Assembly: GCA_903831255.1 (NCBI GenBank)
Contig: CAIKWZ010000013.1
Span: 145,304 to 209,303 of the forward strand
DNA: 64,000 bases
Source of the DNA: an uncultured Alphaproteobacteria bacterium
GTDB lineage: Bacteria > Pseudomonadota > Alphaproteobacteria > Caulobacterales > Hyphomonadaceae
Direction: 5' to 3'
Shown here: positions 28,175 through 38,652 of the stretch, one piece after another
Layout: each line of letters starts with the position of its first letter
Position numbering within the stretch: the first letter of the stretch is position 1
The notes under the pieces: model-generated
Database searches by the model: none
Seen by the model: only the letters and a program-made list of their open reading frames with translations
Told to the model about the DNA's origin: nothing
Made by a program: the position numbers and the translations under genes

Positions 28175-28306
28175 ATGGCTACTGCGAAAAAACCCGCTGC
28201 GAAGAAGCCGGCTGCGAAGCCTGCTGCAAAGCCCGCCGCGAAGACAGCCCCCGCCAAAAAAGCGGCTCCGGCTCCTGCGAAGAAAGCTGCTCCGAAGAAG
28301 AAGTAA
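28175..28306 (+). CDS. Lys/Ala/Pro-rich histone H1-like mini-protein
   Basis: A 43-residue, very basic protein made of tandem KPAAK and KKAAP repeats: MATAKKPAAKKPAAK, then PAAK units, then APAKKAAP. About a third of residues are Lys and most of the rest Ala and Pro; there are no acidic residues. Such proteins resemble the C-terminal tail of eukaryotic histone H1 and the bacterial HC1/HupB-tail class, and bind DNA or nucleic acid non-specifically. AAGGAG at 28162-28167, seven bases before the ATG, makes the start certain; an earlier in-frame ATG at 28124 lacks one. A strong hairpin terminator lies 91 bases downstream, so it is a monocistronic, probably highly expressed gene. Confidence 0.85.
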   Translation: MATAKKPAAKKPAAKPAAKPAAKTAPAKKAAPAPAKKAAPKKK

Positions 28307-28396
28307 TTTCTTCCTCTTCGGCGATCGGGGCCCTGGTCATCAGCCTTGCTGATCCCGCCCCGAGAGCAGAAAACTTCGAACTTGAGTTGAATTCCT

Positions 28397-28425
28397 CGCG
28401 CCCATCTGATCCTCAGATGGGCGCG
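28397..28425 (+). terminator. Rho-independent terminator of the mini-histone gene
   Basis: A perfect 13-base-pair stem, CGCGCCCATCTGA at 28397-28409 and TCAGATGGGCGCG at 28413-28425, with a three-base loop TCC, followed by AACTCTTTCT. It is the strongest hairpin in the window and lies just after the abundant-protein candidate. Confidence 0.75.
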
Positions 28426-28768
28426 AACTCTTTCTGGGACACCTTCAGACACTGAGACGTCCGACCAGAGCTCGCAGGTCGCCCCGAGGACGTTGCATCC
28501 CGAGCACGCAAAGCCCTCCCATCCCACTCTCCTCTCGCACAGCCGGCGCCTCCTCACCCCGCCGCTGCAGAGGCTCCCTCTCGAAGAGCCGACGCAGCCA
28601 GCGCGCGGAGCGGTATGAGCACCAGAGTTAACCAACAATCGCCCAGGGCCCGTCATCCGCACCCGTTGAGCTCAAGCATCGGGGTAATTTTGATTTGTGG
28701 ATAAGTTGACGAAAGGCTAATCTAGACAGCGCTGCAATCGGCAATAAGCGCTCCGGGGACTTCAGGTT
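28426..28768. other. Intergenic region before the SPFH gene
   Basis: 343 bases without a gene I can support. The promoter-like end has TTGTGG (about 28695) and TAATCT with a 17-base spacer, a mediocre pair, and an AT-richer stretch around 28680-28730. Nothing else is seen. Confidence 0.35.
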
Positions 28769-29796
28769 ATGGAATTCGTCGCGATCCTTGGCGTAGTAAT
28801 ACTCGCTCTTGTCTTGATCGCCCTGATCTACAGGGCCGCGAGAACATTCGAGGCTGGCGCCCACGCAACCTTCATCACAACCAAGGGTGGGGACTATCAC
28901 GGCGCCCTGCGCGAACCGACGACGGTCTGGAACCCCTCGATCCGCGTTCTTCGAGACCGCCATGCCCCCGACATCAGTTTCATCACCTGCGACGCCTCCG
29001 GGCAGGACTATTTCGAGAAGTCGCTGGTCGTCCGACGCTCGGGAGAGATTTCTCTGAGGGTCAACACCTGCGCACCGCGTCCCTTTATCTCCCGCTCATC
29101 GGAAAACCGACAATTGAGGGTCAAGGCCCGCGTGGCGTTCCAGCTCGACATCGACCGCATCCAGATCCCGGTCCAGATGCAGTCGTTCGGGGCTCTTCTC
29201 GGCGCTCGGATCGAAAACCTGTTCGACAACGCCATTGGCGAATACGAGAACCAGGATGTTCGCTCGCGGCAGGGCGAAATCGAAGCCAAGGTTCTCCAGC
29301 AACTCCAGGACATCGAGTTCCGCCCGACCCGACGCATCCCTCCGGCATGCCCCTCGGCATTCGCGTCTATGAGGCGGCCATGTCGATCGAACCTGTGGCG
29401 AACGCCTCGACGGACGGGGAAGCCGCCGGCGCACGCGGGGCCATGTCCTACTCGACCGAGGAGCTTGATGAGCTCGCCGACATGCTCGAGAAGGCCCATC
29501 CGGCGACTGTCGATACGATCATGAGGATGATGGAGCTTCAGACGCGGCACAACATCGTGGAGATGCTGTGCAAGTCGGGGGGCCTCGTCGCCTTTACCGC
29601 GCCTGAACTCGGTCTGTCAGAGCGTCCGCTCGACCGGAAAATCAGCGGCGCCAATCGCATGACGCCTGTCCCTAAGGAAGAGATCGCGCCGGCGGCCAGC
29701 CCCTCGACGCCGGCAGCCGCATCGGCGGACACTCCGCCGCCCCCTGTCGACGCGGCCAGCGCCTACTACTCAAAAGGCGCTCCGAAGGCGAGCTGA
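28769..29796 (+). pseudogene. SPFH/Band 7 domain protein interrupted by a -1 frameshift
   Basis: The first frame (28769 onward) encodes an N-terminal membrane helix (EFVAILGVVILALVLIALIY), an SPFH domain start and a helical segment ending DVRSRQGEIEAKVLQQLQDIEFR. The second frame, one base back, picks up at about 29323 and runs to 29796 with PLGIRVYEAAMSIEPV, a helical section with TEELDELADMLEKAHPAT, and a low-complexity Pro/Ala tail. Joined, they give about 342 residues, a normal stomatin/prohibitin-like scaffold protein of the inner membrane. The switch falls in the CGCCCGACCC run near 29321-29330, no classical slippery site. Either the gene is really broken or one C was lost in sequencing. 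The homology of both halves to one family is the reason for joining them. Confidence 0.7.
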
Positions 29797-29810
29797 GACG
29801 AACGGCTCTG

Positions 29811-31235
29811 TCAGAGAACGCGGCCGGGGTTCATCAGCCCGCGGGGATCCAGCGCCGCTTTGATCGCCCTCATCATATCCATCTCCACCGGAGACTTCCT
29901 CGCGGCCAGCTCGTCTCGCTTAAGGCGGCCGATGCCATGCTCGGCCGATATGGAGCCGTTGAGGTCGCATACCAGATCATGCACCGCCCTAGAGACGATC
30001 AGCCCCTCCCCCTCGAGGAAGGCGTCCTGATCGGCCCCGGGCGGGGGGGTCACATTATAGTGCATGTTCCCGTCCCCGACGTGGCCGAAGGCGATAATGT
30101 CCGCCCCCGGCGCGAGGCGGCGCACCAGACCCTCAGCCCTCGACATGAATTCGGGCAGACGTGAGACGGGCACCGAGACGTCATGTTTGAGCGCCTTGCC
30201 GTGAGCCCGCTCTGCGACAGCGATGTTCTCTCTGATCTTCCAGAGCATGCGAGCCTGCGCCTCGCTTTCGGCGATCACCGCATCTGAGATAAGACCGGCC
30301 TCGGCGGCAGCCCCCAGACAGCCCTCTATCACGTCTCGCGCTCCTTCGGGCCGCGCCAGCGAAATCTCCATCAGAACTCTCCACGGCGCGGAGCTTGGCA
30401 GGGGATCACGAACTCCGGGAATGTGCTTCATCACGAGGTCGAGCCCAAAAGCGGGGATGAGCTCGAAACCTGTGACGGCGCCCCCGGTGTAGGCTTTGGC
30501 GAGGGCCAGACAGGCGACGGCGTCCTCACACGAGCCGACCACGGCCCATGCCGTCTGACGCAGCGCCGGTGCAGGAAAAAGCTTCAGGCTCGCCGCAGTG
30601 ACGACACCGAGCGTACCTTCGCCGCCTATGAAAAGGTGCTTGAGGTCGTAACCGGTATTGTCCTTCCGGAGCCCTCGCAATCCATTCCAGATCCGCCCAT
30701 CCGGCAGCACCGCCTCGATGCCCAGAACCAGATCGCGCATCATGCCGTAACGAAGAACCGCCACCCCGCCGGCGTTGGTCGACACCAGCCCGCCGATGGT
30801 CGCCACACCCTCCGCCCCCAGAGACAGCGGAAAGAAACGTCCATGAGCGGCAGCCGTCTCCTGAGCGCGTGTCAGGATCACACCGGCCTCAAGGATCATC
30901 GAGTCGTTCAGCGGATCTACCTCGCGGACCTTGTCCATACGGCGCATCGAGATCAGAACCTCGCCATAAGGCACCCCTCCGTTCACCAGGCCCGAGTTTC
31001 CGCCCTGGGGCGTCATTGGAAAGCCCATAGCCGAGCAGATTGAAACCGCCGCAGCCGCTTCGGCGGTGGAGGCCGGCTTGACGAGAACCGGCGTAGCCCC
31101 CTTCCAGCGGCCTCGCCAGTCGGTGATCAGCGGCTCAAGTTCGTGAGCGTCCGTGGAAACGCCTCGAGGCCCGAGGGCGTCGGTCAGACGCCTTACCAGC
31201 TCGTCCGCGTTCCTGTGAGGCTCCAGGTCGACCAT
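29811..31235 (-). CDS. FAD-binding D-2-hydroxyacid dehydrogenase (GlcD / D-2-hydroxyglutarate type)
   Basis: A 474-residue flavoenzyme of the vanillyl-alcohol-oxidase superfamily that oxidises a D-2-hydroxyacid (D-lactate, glycolate or D-2-hydroxyglutarate) and passes electrons to a carrier. The N-terminal FAD domain has PVLVKPASTAEAAAAVSIC, then TPQGGNSGLVNGGVP at about 86-100 and GVATIGGLVSTNAGG. The C-terminal metal site is FGHVGDGNMHYNV (H-x-G-D-G-N-x-H) with the later GSISAEHGIGRLKRD. The ATG at 31235 follows GGAGAG; a longer open frame lies upstream. The sequence favours the D-2-hydroxyglutarate dehydrogenase subgroup, but this is a judgement by eye. It is divergent from the following SDR gene. 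Confidence 0.9.
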   Translation of the reverse strand: MVDLEPHRNADELVRRLTDALGPRGVSTDAHELEPLITDWRGRWKGATPVLVKPASTAEAAAAVSICSAMGFPMTPQGGNSGLVNGGVPYGEVLISMRRMDKVREVDPLNDSMILEAGVILTRAQETAAAHGRFFPLSLGAEGVATIGGLVSTNAGGVAVLRYGMMRDLVLGIEAVLPDGRIWNGLRGLRKDNTGYDLKHLFIGGEGTLGVVTAASLKLFPAPALRQTAWAVVGSCEDAVACLALAKAYTGGAVTGFELIPAFGLDLVMKHIPGVRDPLPSSAPWRVLMEISLARPEGARDVIEGCLGAAAEAGLISDAVIAESEAQARMLWKIRENIAVAERAHGKALKHDVSVPVSRLPEFMSRAEGLVRRLAPGADIIAFGHVGDGNMHYNVTPPPGADQDAFLEGEGLIVSRAVHDLVCDLNGSISAEHGIGRLKRDELAARKSPVEMDMMRAIKAALDPRGLMNPGRVL

Positions 31236-31498
31236 TCCGCACTCTCCTTCAACAGGTGAGCTCCCGATAGGAGACCTCAAAGACGCATCTCCCCGGCTTT
31301 CCAGCCGCCGCCCAGGGCGGGGGCGCCGCTCCGGCTCGACGAAACCGTCACTCGCCTGACACGATCCAGAGACGGCCAAACCCGCACGCGGTCAAGCCGC
31401 CGCCTCAGGGGCGCGCCGGCCGCTCTGGCAAAGCGCGACTTGACGGACGCCTCGCGCAGGGCTCCAACCTTTGCAAACGTACATTCGGGAGATGCGAC

Positions 31499-32281
31499 AT
31501 GGCCTATTCACCCTTCAACCTGTCCGGAAAGGTCGCCCTGGTCACCGGGGGCAACCGGGGAATCGGGCTTGGCATGGCGGATGCTCTCGCCCAGGCGGGC
31601 GCCCATGTCGCCATCTGGGGAACTCACGCCGGAAATAATGCGAAGGCGGTCCAGAGCCTTCTCGCCCACGGGGGACAGGCCGCCGCCTGGACGGTCGATG
31701 TCTCGGATGAAACAGCCGTCGCACAAGCTATGCGCGATGTGGTCTCGACCTTCGGTCGTGTCGACAGCGTATTTGCGAACGCTGGCATCGGGGGCGGCGC
31801 GAAGTCGTTCTCGGAGTTTCCGACGGAGACCTATCGCCGTGTTCTCTCGGTCAATCTCGACGGCGTCTTCTTTACTCTGCGTGAGGCCTGCAAGCACATG
31901 GTTGAACGCGCCAGCGCCGGAGACCCGGGAGGCTCGCTTGCCGGCGTGGCTTCCCTCGCCGCCATCGAGGGAGCGGCTCGCAACGAAGCCTATGCCGCAA
32001 CCAAGGGCGCGGTGATGTCGATGATCAAGTCGATCGCCGTCGAACACGCCCGGTTCGGGATCCGGGCGAACTCCATTCTCCCGGGATGGATCGCCACCGA
32101 CATGACACAAGGAGCCCAGGACAGCTCCGCCTTCGCTGAAAAAGTCCTGCCGCGCGTTCCGGCGCGCCGCTGGGGGCAACCAGCGGACTTCGGAGGCGTC
32201 GCCGTTTATCTGACGTCCGACGCGTCATCCTACCATTCAGGCGACAGCTTTGTGATCGACGGCGCCTACTCCATCTTCTGA
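31499..32281 (+). CDS. Short-chain dehydrogenase/reductase
   Basis: A 260-residue classical SDR. The cofactor loop is VTGGNRGIGLGMA (T-G-x3-G-x-G) at about residues 16-28, NAG follows at ANAGIGGG, the active-site Ser-Tyr-Lys is in the region ASLAAIEGAARNEAYAATKGA with Tyr and Lys in the YxxxK pattern, and the C-terminus DGAYSIF is typical. The Ser of the triad is within GVASLAAI. It reduces or oxidises a carbonyl or alcohol with NAD(P)H. Substrate unknown. The M16 protease gene follows after 37 bases and could be on the same transcript. Confidence 0.9.
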   Translation: MAYSPFNLSGKVALVTGGNRGIGLGMADALAQAGAHVAIWGTHAGNNAKAVQSLLAHGGQAAAWTVDVSDETAVAQAMRDVVSTFGRVDSVFANAGIGGGAKSFSEFPTETYRRVLSVNLDGVFFTLREACKHMVERASAGDPGGSLAGVASLAAIEGAARNEAYAATKGAVMSMIKSIAVEHARFGIRANSILPGWIATDMTQGAQDSSAFAEKVLPRVPARRWGQPADFGGVAVYLTSDASSYHSGDSFVIDGAYSIF

Positions 32282-32318
32282 TCTCCGTTTCGTCTCACAC
32301 CAGGGGGAGCACCCGTCC

Positions 32319-35186
32319 ATGTCCGGCTTCGGATCCGAATTTCGCCGCTTTCTGTTCGGCGCCGCTGCGGCCCTGTCCGCCTGCATGGCGCTGGCCTCCT
32401 GCCAGCCGGCAGGCGGACGCGCCGATATCCAGAGCGTGACCATCCCGCCTCTCGAGCCGGCCTTCCGCCAGCTTGAGAACGGGCTCAGGGTCTACTCCCT
32501 GCCCGATCCGACCACCGCGAGCGTGACGGTTCAGGTCTGGTATGATGTCGGGAGCAAGGATGATCCGCCTGGACGTTCTGGATTTGCGCATCTCTTCGAG
32601 CATCTGATGTTCAAATCGACCCGCAATATGCCGCCTGAGTTCTTTGACCGTCTCACCGAGGATGCCGGCGGATACAACAACGCCTCGACCTGGAACGACT
32701 TCACCAACTACTACGAGACGGTTCCGGCCAATCACCTCGAACGGGTTCTCTGGGGAGAGGCGGAAAGGATGGGCTCGCTTGTCGTGGACGAAGCCAATTT
32801 TCGATCCGAACGCGACGTGGTCAAGGAAGAGCTCCGACAGAACGTCCTATCCCAGCCCTATGGCAAACTGTTCGCGCTCTATATCGCCCAGTCGACTTTC
32901 GACGTTCATCCCTACGGCCGGCCTGGCATTGGATCCATAGAAGACCTCGACGCTGCGACAATCGAGGATGTTCGGGCTTTCCACGCCGCCTACTACCGGC
33001 CGGACAACGCCGTCATGGTGGTGTCTGGCAATTTCGATCAGACTCAGCTGGACGCATGGGTCGACCGATACTTCGCAGGCATAAAGACGCCTGACCGTCC
33101 GATCCCCCGCGTCACGGCGATCGAACCCGAGCGCAGCCAGCCGAGGGACTACACGGTTTTCGAGCCCAATGTCCCGCTTCCCGCCATTGCGATGTCCTGG
33201 CCTTCACCCGCCGCCGACAGCAAAGATATCGCGGCGTGGTCGCTTCTGGACGCGATCCTGACCCGCGGGCAGTCGTCCCGGCTCTATCAATCGCTGGTCT
33301 ACGATCAGAAGGCTGCCGCAGAGGTGTTCTCAAGTTTCGAAGTCACTCAACACCCAGGCGTGTATTCCCTCGGCGTCATCCTCAGTGAGGGCAAGAGCGC
33401 AGAAGACGGTCTCAGCCTCCTGAAAGCCGAACTCGCCCGCCTGCGTGACGGCGGGGTGACTGAAGCGGAGATCGCCGAAGCGCGAAACGAGCTTATTGCG
33501 GAAGCGCTTCAGTCGCGGGAGACCGCCGAAGGCCGAGCCTTCGAGCTCGCCCGTTCCGTCATCGTTTTCAAGGATCCGAAAGCCTCCGACTTGCTGCTCT
33601 CCAGACTGCAGGATGTGACAATTGCAGACGTTGCGCGCATTGCCGGAGAAATCCTTCGCGACGATCGCGTAACCACCATCCGCTATCTCCCAGAGGCTCT
33701 CCAGAATGGCGCCGAGGAGGCTGTGTTCGCCGATGCGCCGGGGATCCAGGCGACGCGGCTCGATATTCCTCAGGGAGAGATCCCGTCCTACCAACTGGCG
33801 TCAGAGGCTCAGCGTCAGGCGCCTCCGACGGCCGGCGCGCCGGTCGCTGCGAGCATTCCGGACGCCCAGACGAAAACTCTCTCTAATGGGCTCAAAATCA
33901 TCGTCGCGTCCAAGCCCGGACTGCCGCTCGTCAGCGCCAGCCTGAAACTGCCGGCGGGCGCGGCGCTTGACCCGTCGGGCAAGGCAGGTCTAGCCGCCAT
34001 GACGGCCGATCTGGCCACGCGCGGCGCCGCCGAGCGCAGCGCAACTGACATTTCCCGCCAGATCGAAAGCCTTGGAGCGGCGATTTCGGCTGGAGCGGGT
34101 CCGGATGCGACAGATGTCTCCATCATGGCCCGAACGGACAATGCAAGCGATGTGTTCGCGATCATGTCTGACGTCGTTCGGGTCCCCACATTCGGTACAG
34201 ATGAGCTGGATCGGGCTCAACGCGAAACGCTGGACGGACTGATGGTCGCTCTTCGTCAGCCGTCATCGGTCGGGCGCTTCGCCATGAACCGCCTCATCTT
34301 CGGCGAAGACGGATATGGTTCAACGCCCTCCCCCGGCAGCATACAGTCGCTCTCCCGAGAGGACATCGCAGCGTTCCACTCACGCTTCTGGCGCCCGGAA
34401 GGGGCCGTCCTGGTTATCGCCGGCGGTATTGAGGCCGAAGCCGCCTTCCGGCTTGCCGAAGCGGCTTTCGGCGACTGGAGGCCCGAGGGAGCGGCAGATA
34501 AGCCCGAGGATCAGGCCGCGCCCGCACCGCTGAAGCCCCGCACTGTGGTGATCGACATACCGGAGATCGGACAAGCGGCGGTGCTGATGGGCGGCGTCGG
34601 GCCGGCGAGGCTGGATAAGGACTACTTTTCGGCCCTGGTTGCGAACGACGTTCTCGGAGGGGGATACTCCGCTCGCCTGAACTCCGAGATCCGCATCAAA
34701 AGAGGATTGTCCTACGGGGCGCGATCGCAAGTGTCGTCCCGGCAGAAGGCCGGACCCATCATCGCCTCGGCGCAGACACGAAACGACGCCGTCCCGCAGG
34801 TGGTCGACCTCATGACTGCAGAACTGCGACGGCTCGGCAGCGAGCCGATCAGCGAAGCGGAGCTGACAGCAAGAAAGGCGGTCCTCGTCGGGGCCTTCGG
34901 ACGCGATGTGGAGACAACCGGCGGACTGGCCGCTCAGCTCTCATCTCTCGCCCAGTTCGGACTGCCTCCGGAAAGCCTCTCGGACGTCTCGGAAGCCGTG
35001 GTGACGGTCTCAGCCGCTGAGGCCGGAGCAGCAGCCAAAGCCCATTATGATCCGTCGCGATCCAACCTCATCATCGTGGGGGACGCTAAGATCTTCTGGG
35101 ATGAGATCATCCGCATACGTCCCGACGCCCAGCGCATCAGCATCGAGGCTCTTGACCTCGACCGGGCGTCTCTGACAGCCCAGTGA
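32319..35186 (+). CDS. M16 family zinc peptidase, double domain, lipoprotein
   Basis: A 955-residue periplasmic zinc protease of the pitrilysin/insulinase family (PqqL group) with two M16 halves in one chain. The signal peptide ends in a lipobox LASC, Cys28. The inverted zinc motif HLFEH is at residues 91-95 in an otherwise canonical GFAHLFEHLMFKST. The second half (about 520-955) keeps the fold but lacks the HxxEH, as is usual for the inactive partner. Such enzymes degrade small peptides or clear import signal peptides inside a closed chamber. It ends four bases before a strong hairpin and the converging aminotransferase gene. Confidence 0.93.
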   Translation: MSGFGSEFRRFLFGAAAALSACMALASCQPAGGRADIQSVTIPPLEPAFRQLENGLRVYSLPDPTTASVTVQVWYDVGSKDDPPGRSGFAHLFEHLMFKSTRNMPPEFFDRLTEDAGGYNNASTWNDFTNYYETVPANHLERVLWGEAERMGSLVVDEANFRSERDVVKEELRQNVLSQPYGKLFALYIAQSTFDVHPYGRPGIGSIEDLDAATIEDVRAFHAAYYRPDNAVMVVSGNFDQTQLDAWVDRYFAGIKTPDRPIPRVTAIEPERSQPRDYTVFEPNVPLPAIAMSWPSPAADSKDIAAWSLLDAILTRGQSSRLYQSLVYDQKAAAEVFSSFEVTQHPGVYSLGVILSEGKSAEDGLSLLKAELARLRDGGVTEAEIAEARNELIAEALQSRETAEGRAFELARSVIVFKDPKASDLLLSRLQDVTIADVARIAGEILRDDRVTTIRYLPEALQNGAEEAVFADAPGIQATRLDIPQGEIPSYQLASEAQRQAPPTAGAPVAASIPDAQTKTLSNGLKIIVASKPGLPLVSASLKLPAGAALDPSGKAGLAAMTADLATRGAAERSATDISRQIESLGAAISAGAGPDATDVSIMARTDNASDVFAIMSDVVRVPTFGTDELDRAQRETLDGLMVALRQPSSVGRFAMNRLIFGEDGYGSTPSPGSIQSLSREDIAAFHSRFWRPEGAVLVIAGGIEAEAAFRLAEAAFGDWRPEGAADKPEDQAAPAPLKPRTVVIDIPEIGQAAVLMGGVGPARLDKDYFSALVANDVLGGGYSARLNSEIRIKRGLSYGARSQVSSRQKAGPIIASAQTRNDAVPQVVDLMTAELRRLGSEPISEAELTARKAVLVGAFGRDVETTGGLAAQLSSLAQFGLPPESLSDVSEAVVTVSAAEAGAAAKAHYDPSRSNLIIVGDAKIFWDEIIRIRPDAQRISIEALDLDRASLTAQ

Positions 35187-35190
35187 GCTC

Positions 35191-35223
35191 CCCGCCCCTC
35201 CCTCAGTTTGAGGTGGGGGCGGG
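35191..35223. terminator. Bidirectional terminator between the M16 peptidase and aminotransferase
   Basis: A 15-base-pair stem with two internal mismatches: CCCGCCCCTCCCTCA at 35191-35205 and TGAGGTGGGGGCGGG at 35209-35223, loop GTT. It occupies nearly the entire 40-base gap between two converging genes. Confidence 0.65.
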
Positions 35224-35226
35224 CGA

Positions 35227-36600
<1,374 letters not shown>

Positions 36601-36613
36601 TTACCCTTCCTTC

Positions 36614-38548
36614 ATGTCAGCAGTCCCCTCCGATACGCCCGTCAGCGAGCCCGCGTCCGCTCCAGCCGCAGTGGGTGAGACCCGGCGCATGGCCGGGGTC
36701 GATGTGATCCGCGATCAACTCAGACGGCTGCCCGCCCGCCCGGGCGTCTACCGGATGTATGGGGAGAGCGAAGACCTCCTTTATGTCGGCAAGGCCAGAA
36801 ACCTCAGAAACCGGGTGGGTAGTTACGCGAAGATCGGCGGCCATACCCAGCGGATCGCCCGCATGATTTCGCTGACACGCTCGATGGAGTTCGTGGTCAC
36901 TCAGTCCGAGACGGAGGCGCTGCTTCTCGAAGCCAATCTGATCAAGCGCCTGAAACCGCGCTTCAACATCATCCTCAGAGATGACAAGTCGTTTCCCCAC
37001 ATTCTGATCCGTGAGGACCATGAGGCTCCGCAGATCCTGAAGCATCGGGGAGCGAAGCGCACAAAAGGGCGCTATTTCGGCCCCTTCGCGTCGGCAGGGG
37101 CGGTCGACCGCACTCTCGACACGCTTCAGAAGGCGTTTCTTCTGAGAACCTGCACCGATAGCATTTATGCAAGCCGGTCGCGCCCCTGCATGCTTCATCA
37201 GATGGGGCGCTGCTCGGCCCCCTGCACCGGGGTGATCTCACTTCAGGATTACGCCCGGCTCGCAGAACAGGCGGGCGAGTTCCTGGACGGACGCGCGGAT
37301 GAACTTCAGAAGCGACTGAGCGAGGACATGGAGCGCGCCGCCGAGGGCATGGATTATGAACGCGCAGCCAAGCTGCGCGACCGGATCAAGGCTCTCGCCG
37401 CAGTTCGCGCTTCTCAGGGGGTCAATCCCGAAGGGCTCGTAGAGGCGGATGTCTTCGCCATCCACAGCGACGCCGGCCAATCCTGCATTCAGGCCTTTTT
37501 CTTCCGAGCCGGCCAGAACTGGGGAGCCACCGCTTATTATCCCAGGCATGAAGCCGACGACCTTCCCGCCTCAGTGCTCACCGCGTTTATCGCCCAGTTC
37601 TATGACGAGCGCCCGGCCCCAGGGCTCATTCTTCTTTCCCACGACATCGAGGACCCGGAACTGCTTCGGGACGCCCTCGAAATGCGGGCCGAGCGTCGTA
37701 TCGACATCCGCACCCCTCAGAGAGGCGAGAAGCGCGACATCGTCGCTCAGGCCGCCCTCAACGCACGCGAAGCCCTGGGACGAAGGCTGGCCGAAACTCA
37801 GAGCCAGACCCGCATTCTGGCCGCCGTCCAGAAAATCTTCGACCTGCCTCATCCGCCAACACGGATCGAGGTTTACGACAACTCGCACATCCAGGGAACA
37901 AACGCCGTAGGCGCCATGATCGTGGCTGGACCGGAGGGTTTTGAAAAGACGTCATACAGAACGTTCAACTTCAAAGATGCTGATCTCGAACCAGGCGACG
38001 ACTATGGAATGATGAGAGAGGTGATGCGCCGCCGCTTCGCCCGACTGAAGAAAGAGGCCGAAGACTCTCCACCAGGCAAACGTCCGGAGACCTGGCCTGA
38101 CCTCGTCCTCATAGACGGCGGACCGGGACAGCTCTCGGCTGCGCGCGAGACCCTTGAGACGCTCGGCTTCGTCCCCAGCGATCTCAATCTGGCGGCCATC
38201 TCCAAGGGCCCGGACCGGAATGCCGGACGCGAACAGTTCTTCCGGCCGGACAAGGCGCCCTTTCAGCTGCCGCCGTCGGACCCGGCCCTTTACTACCTCC
38301 AGCGATTGCGCGACGAGGCTCATCGCTTCGCGATCGGCTCCCATCGGGCCCGACGCTCCCAGACCCTGAGCGAAAATCCGCTGGACGATATTCCCGGCAT
38401 CGGGCCTGCGAGAAAGAAGGCCCTGCTCCATCGCTTCGGATCAGCGCGCGGCGTCTCGAGAGCGACAGAGGCGGACCTCGAGACCGTCGAGGGGATCAAC
38501 GCCGCCCTGGCCAGTCGTATCTTCGCTCATTTTCAGGCCACCGGTTGA
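36614..38548 (+). CDS. uvrC: UvrABC system protein C (excinuclease subunit)
   Basis: Cuts damaged DNA on both sides of a lesion in nucleotide excision repair with UvrA and UvrB. The 644-residue protein has the GIY-YIG nuclease (PGVYRMYGESEDLLYVGKARNLRNRV, about residues 42-68), a UVR UvrB-binding motif (DYERAAKLRDRIKAL, about 247-261), the RNase H-like second nuclease (VYDNSHIQGTNAVGAMIV, and LVLIDGGPGQL) and C-terminal helix-hairpin-helix domains (DDIPGIGPARKKALLHRFGS). The ATG at 36614 is used; a TTG at 36548 extends the frame with no support. In many Alphaproteobacteria pgsA follows uvrC, but here it is 9 kb away. Confidence 0.97.
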   Translation: MSAVPSDTPVSEPASAPAAVGETRRMAGVDVIRDQLRRLPARPGVYRMYGESEDLLYVGKARNLRNRVGSYAKIGGHTQRIARMISLTRSMEFVVTQSETEALLLEANLIKRLKPRFNIILRDDKSFPHILIREDHEAPQILKHRGAKRTKGRYFGPFASAGAVDRTLDTLQKAFLLRTCTDSIYASRSRPCMLHQMGRCSAPCTGVISLQDYARLAEQAGEFLDGRADELQKRLSEDMERAAEGMDYERAAKLRDRIKALAAVRASQGVNPEGLVEADVFAIHSDAGQSCIQAFFFRAGQNWGATAYYPRHEADDLPASVLTAFIAQFYDERPAPGLILLSHDIEDPELLRDALEMRAERRIDIRTPQRGEKRDIVAQAALNAREALGRRLAETQSQTRILAAVQKIFDLPHPPTRIEVYDNSHIQGTNAVGAMIVAGPEGFEKTSYRTFNFKDADLEPGDDYGMMREVMRRRFARLKKEAEDSPPGKRPETWPDLVLIDGGPGQLSAARETLETLGFVPSDLNLAAISKGPDRNAGREQFFRPDKAPFQLPPSDPALYYLQRLRDEAHRFAIGSHRARRSQTLSENPLDDIPGIGPARKKALLHRFGSARGVSRATEADLETVEGINAALASRIFAHFQATG

Positions 38549-38652
38549 ACGGTCATGTCGGATCCCGGTTCAGCAGACATTCATGAAGTCTGGTCGAAGG
38601 TGTCCCTTGCCCCGGATGCCGCGTTCCCACCTGAAAAGGCCACAGCGCTATC

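Noticed and set aside
29310..29350. Programmed -1 ribosomal frameshift in the SPFH gene
   Set aside because: The switch region has no X-XXY-YYZ slippery heptamer and no obvious downstream pseudoknot; a lost base is simpler.
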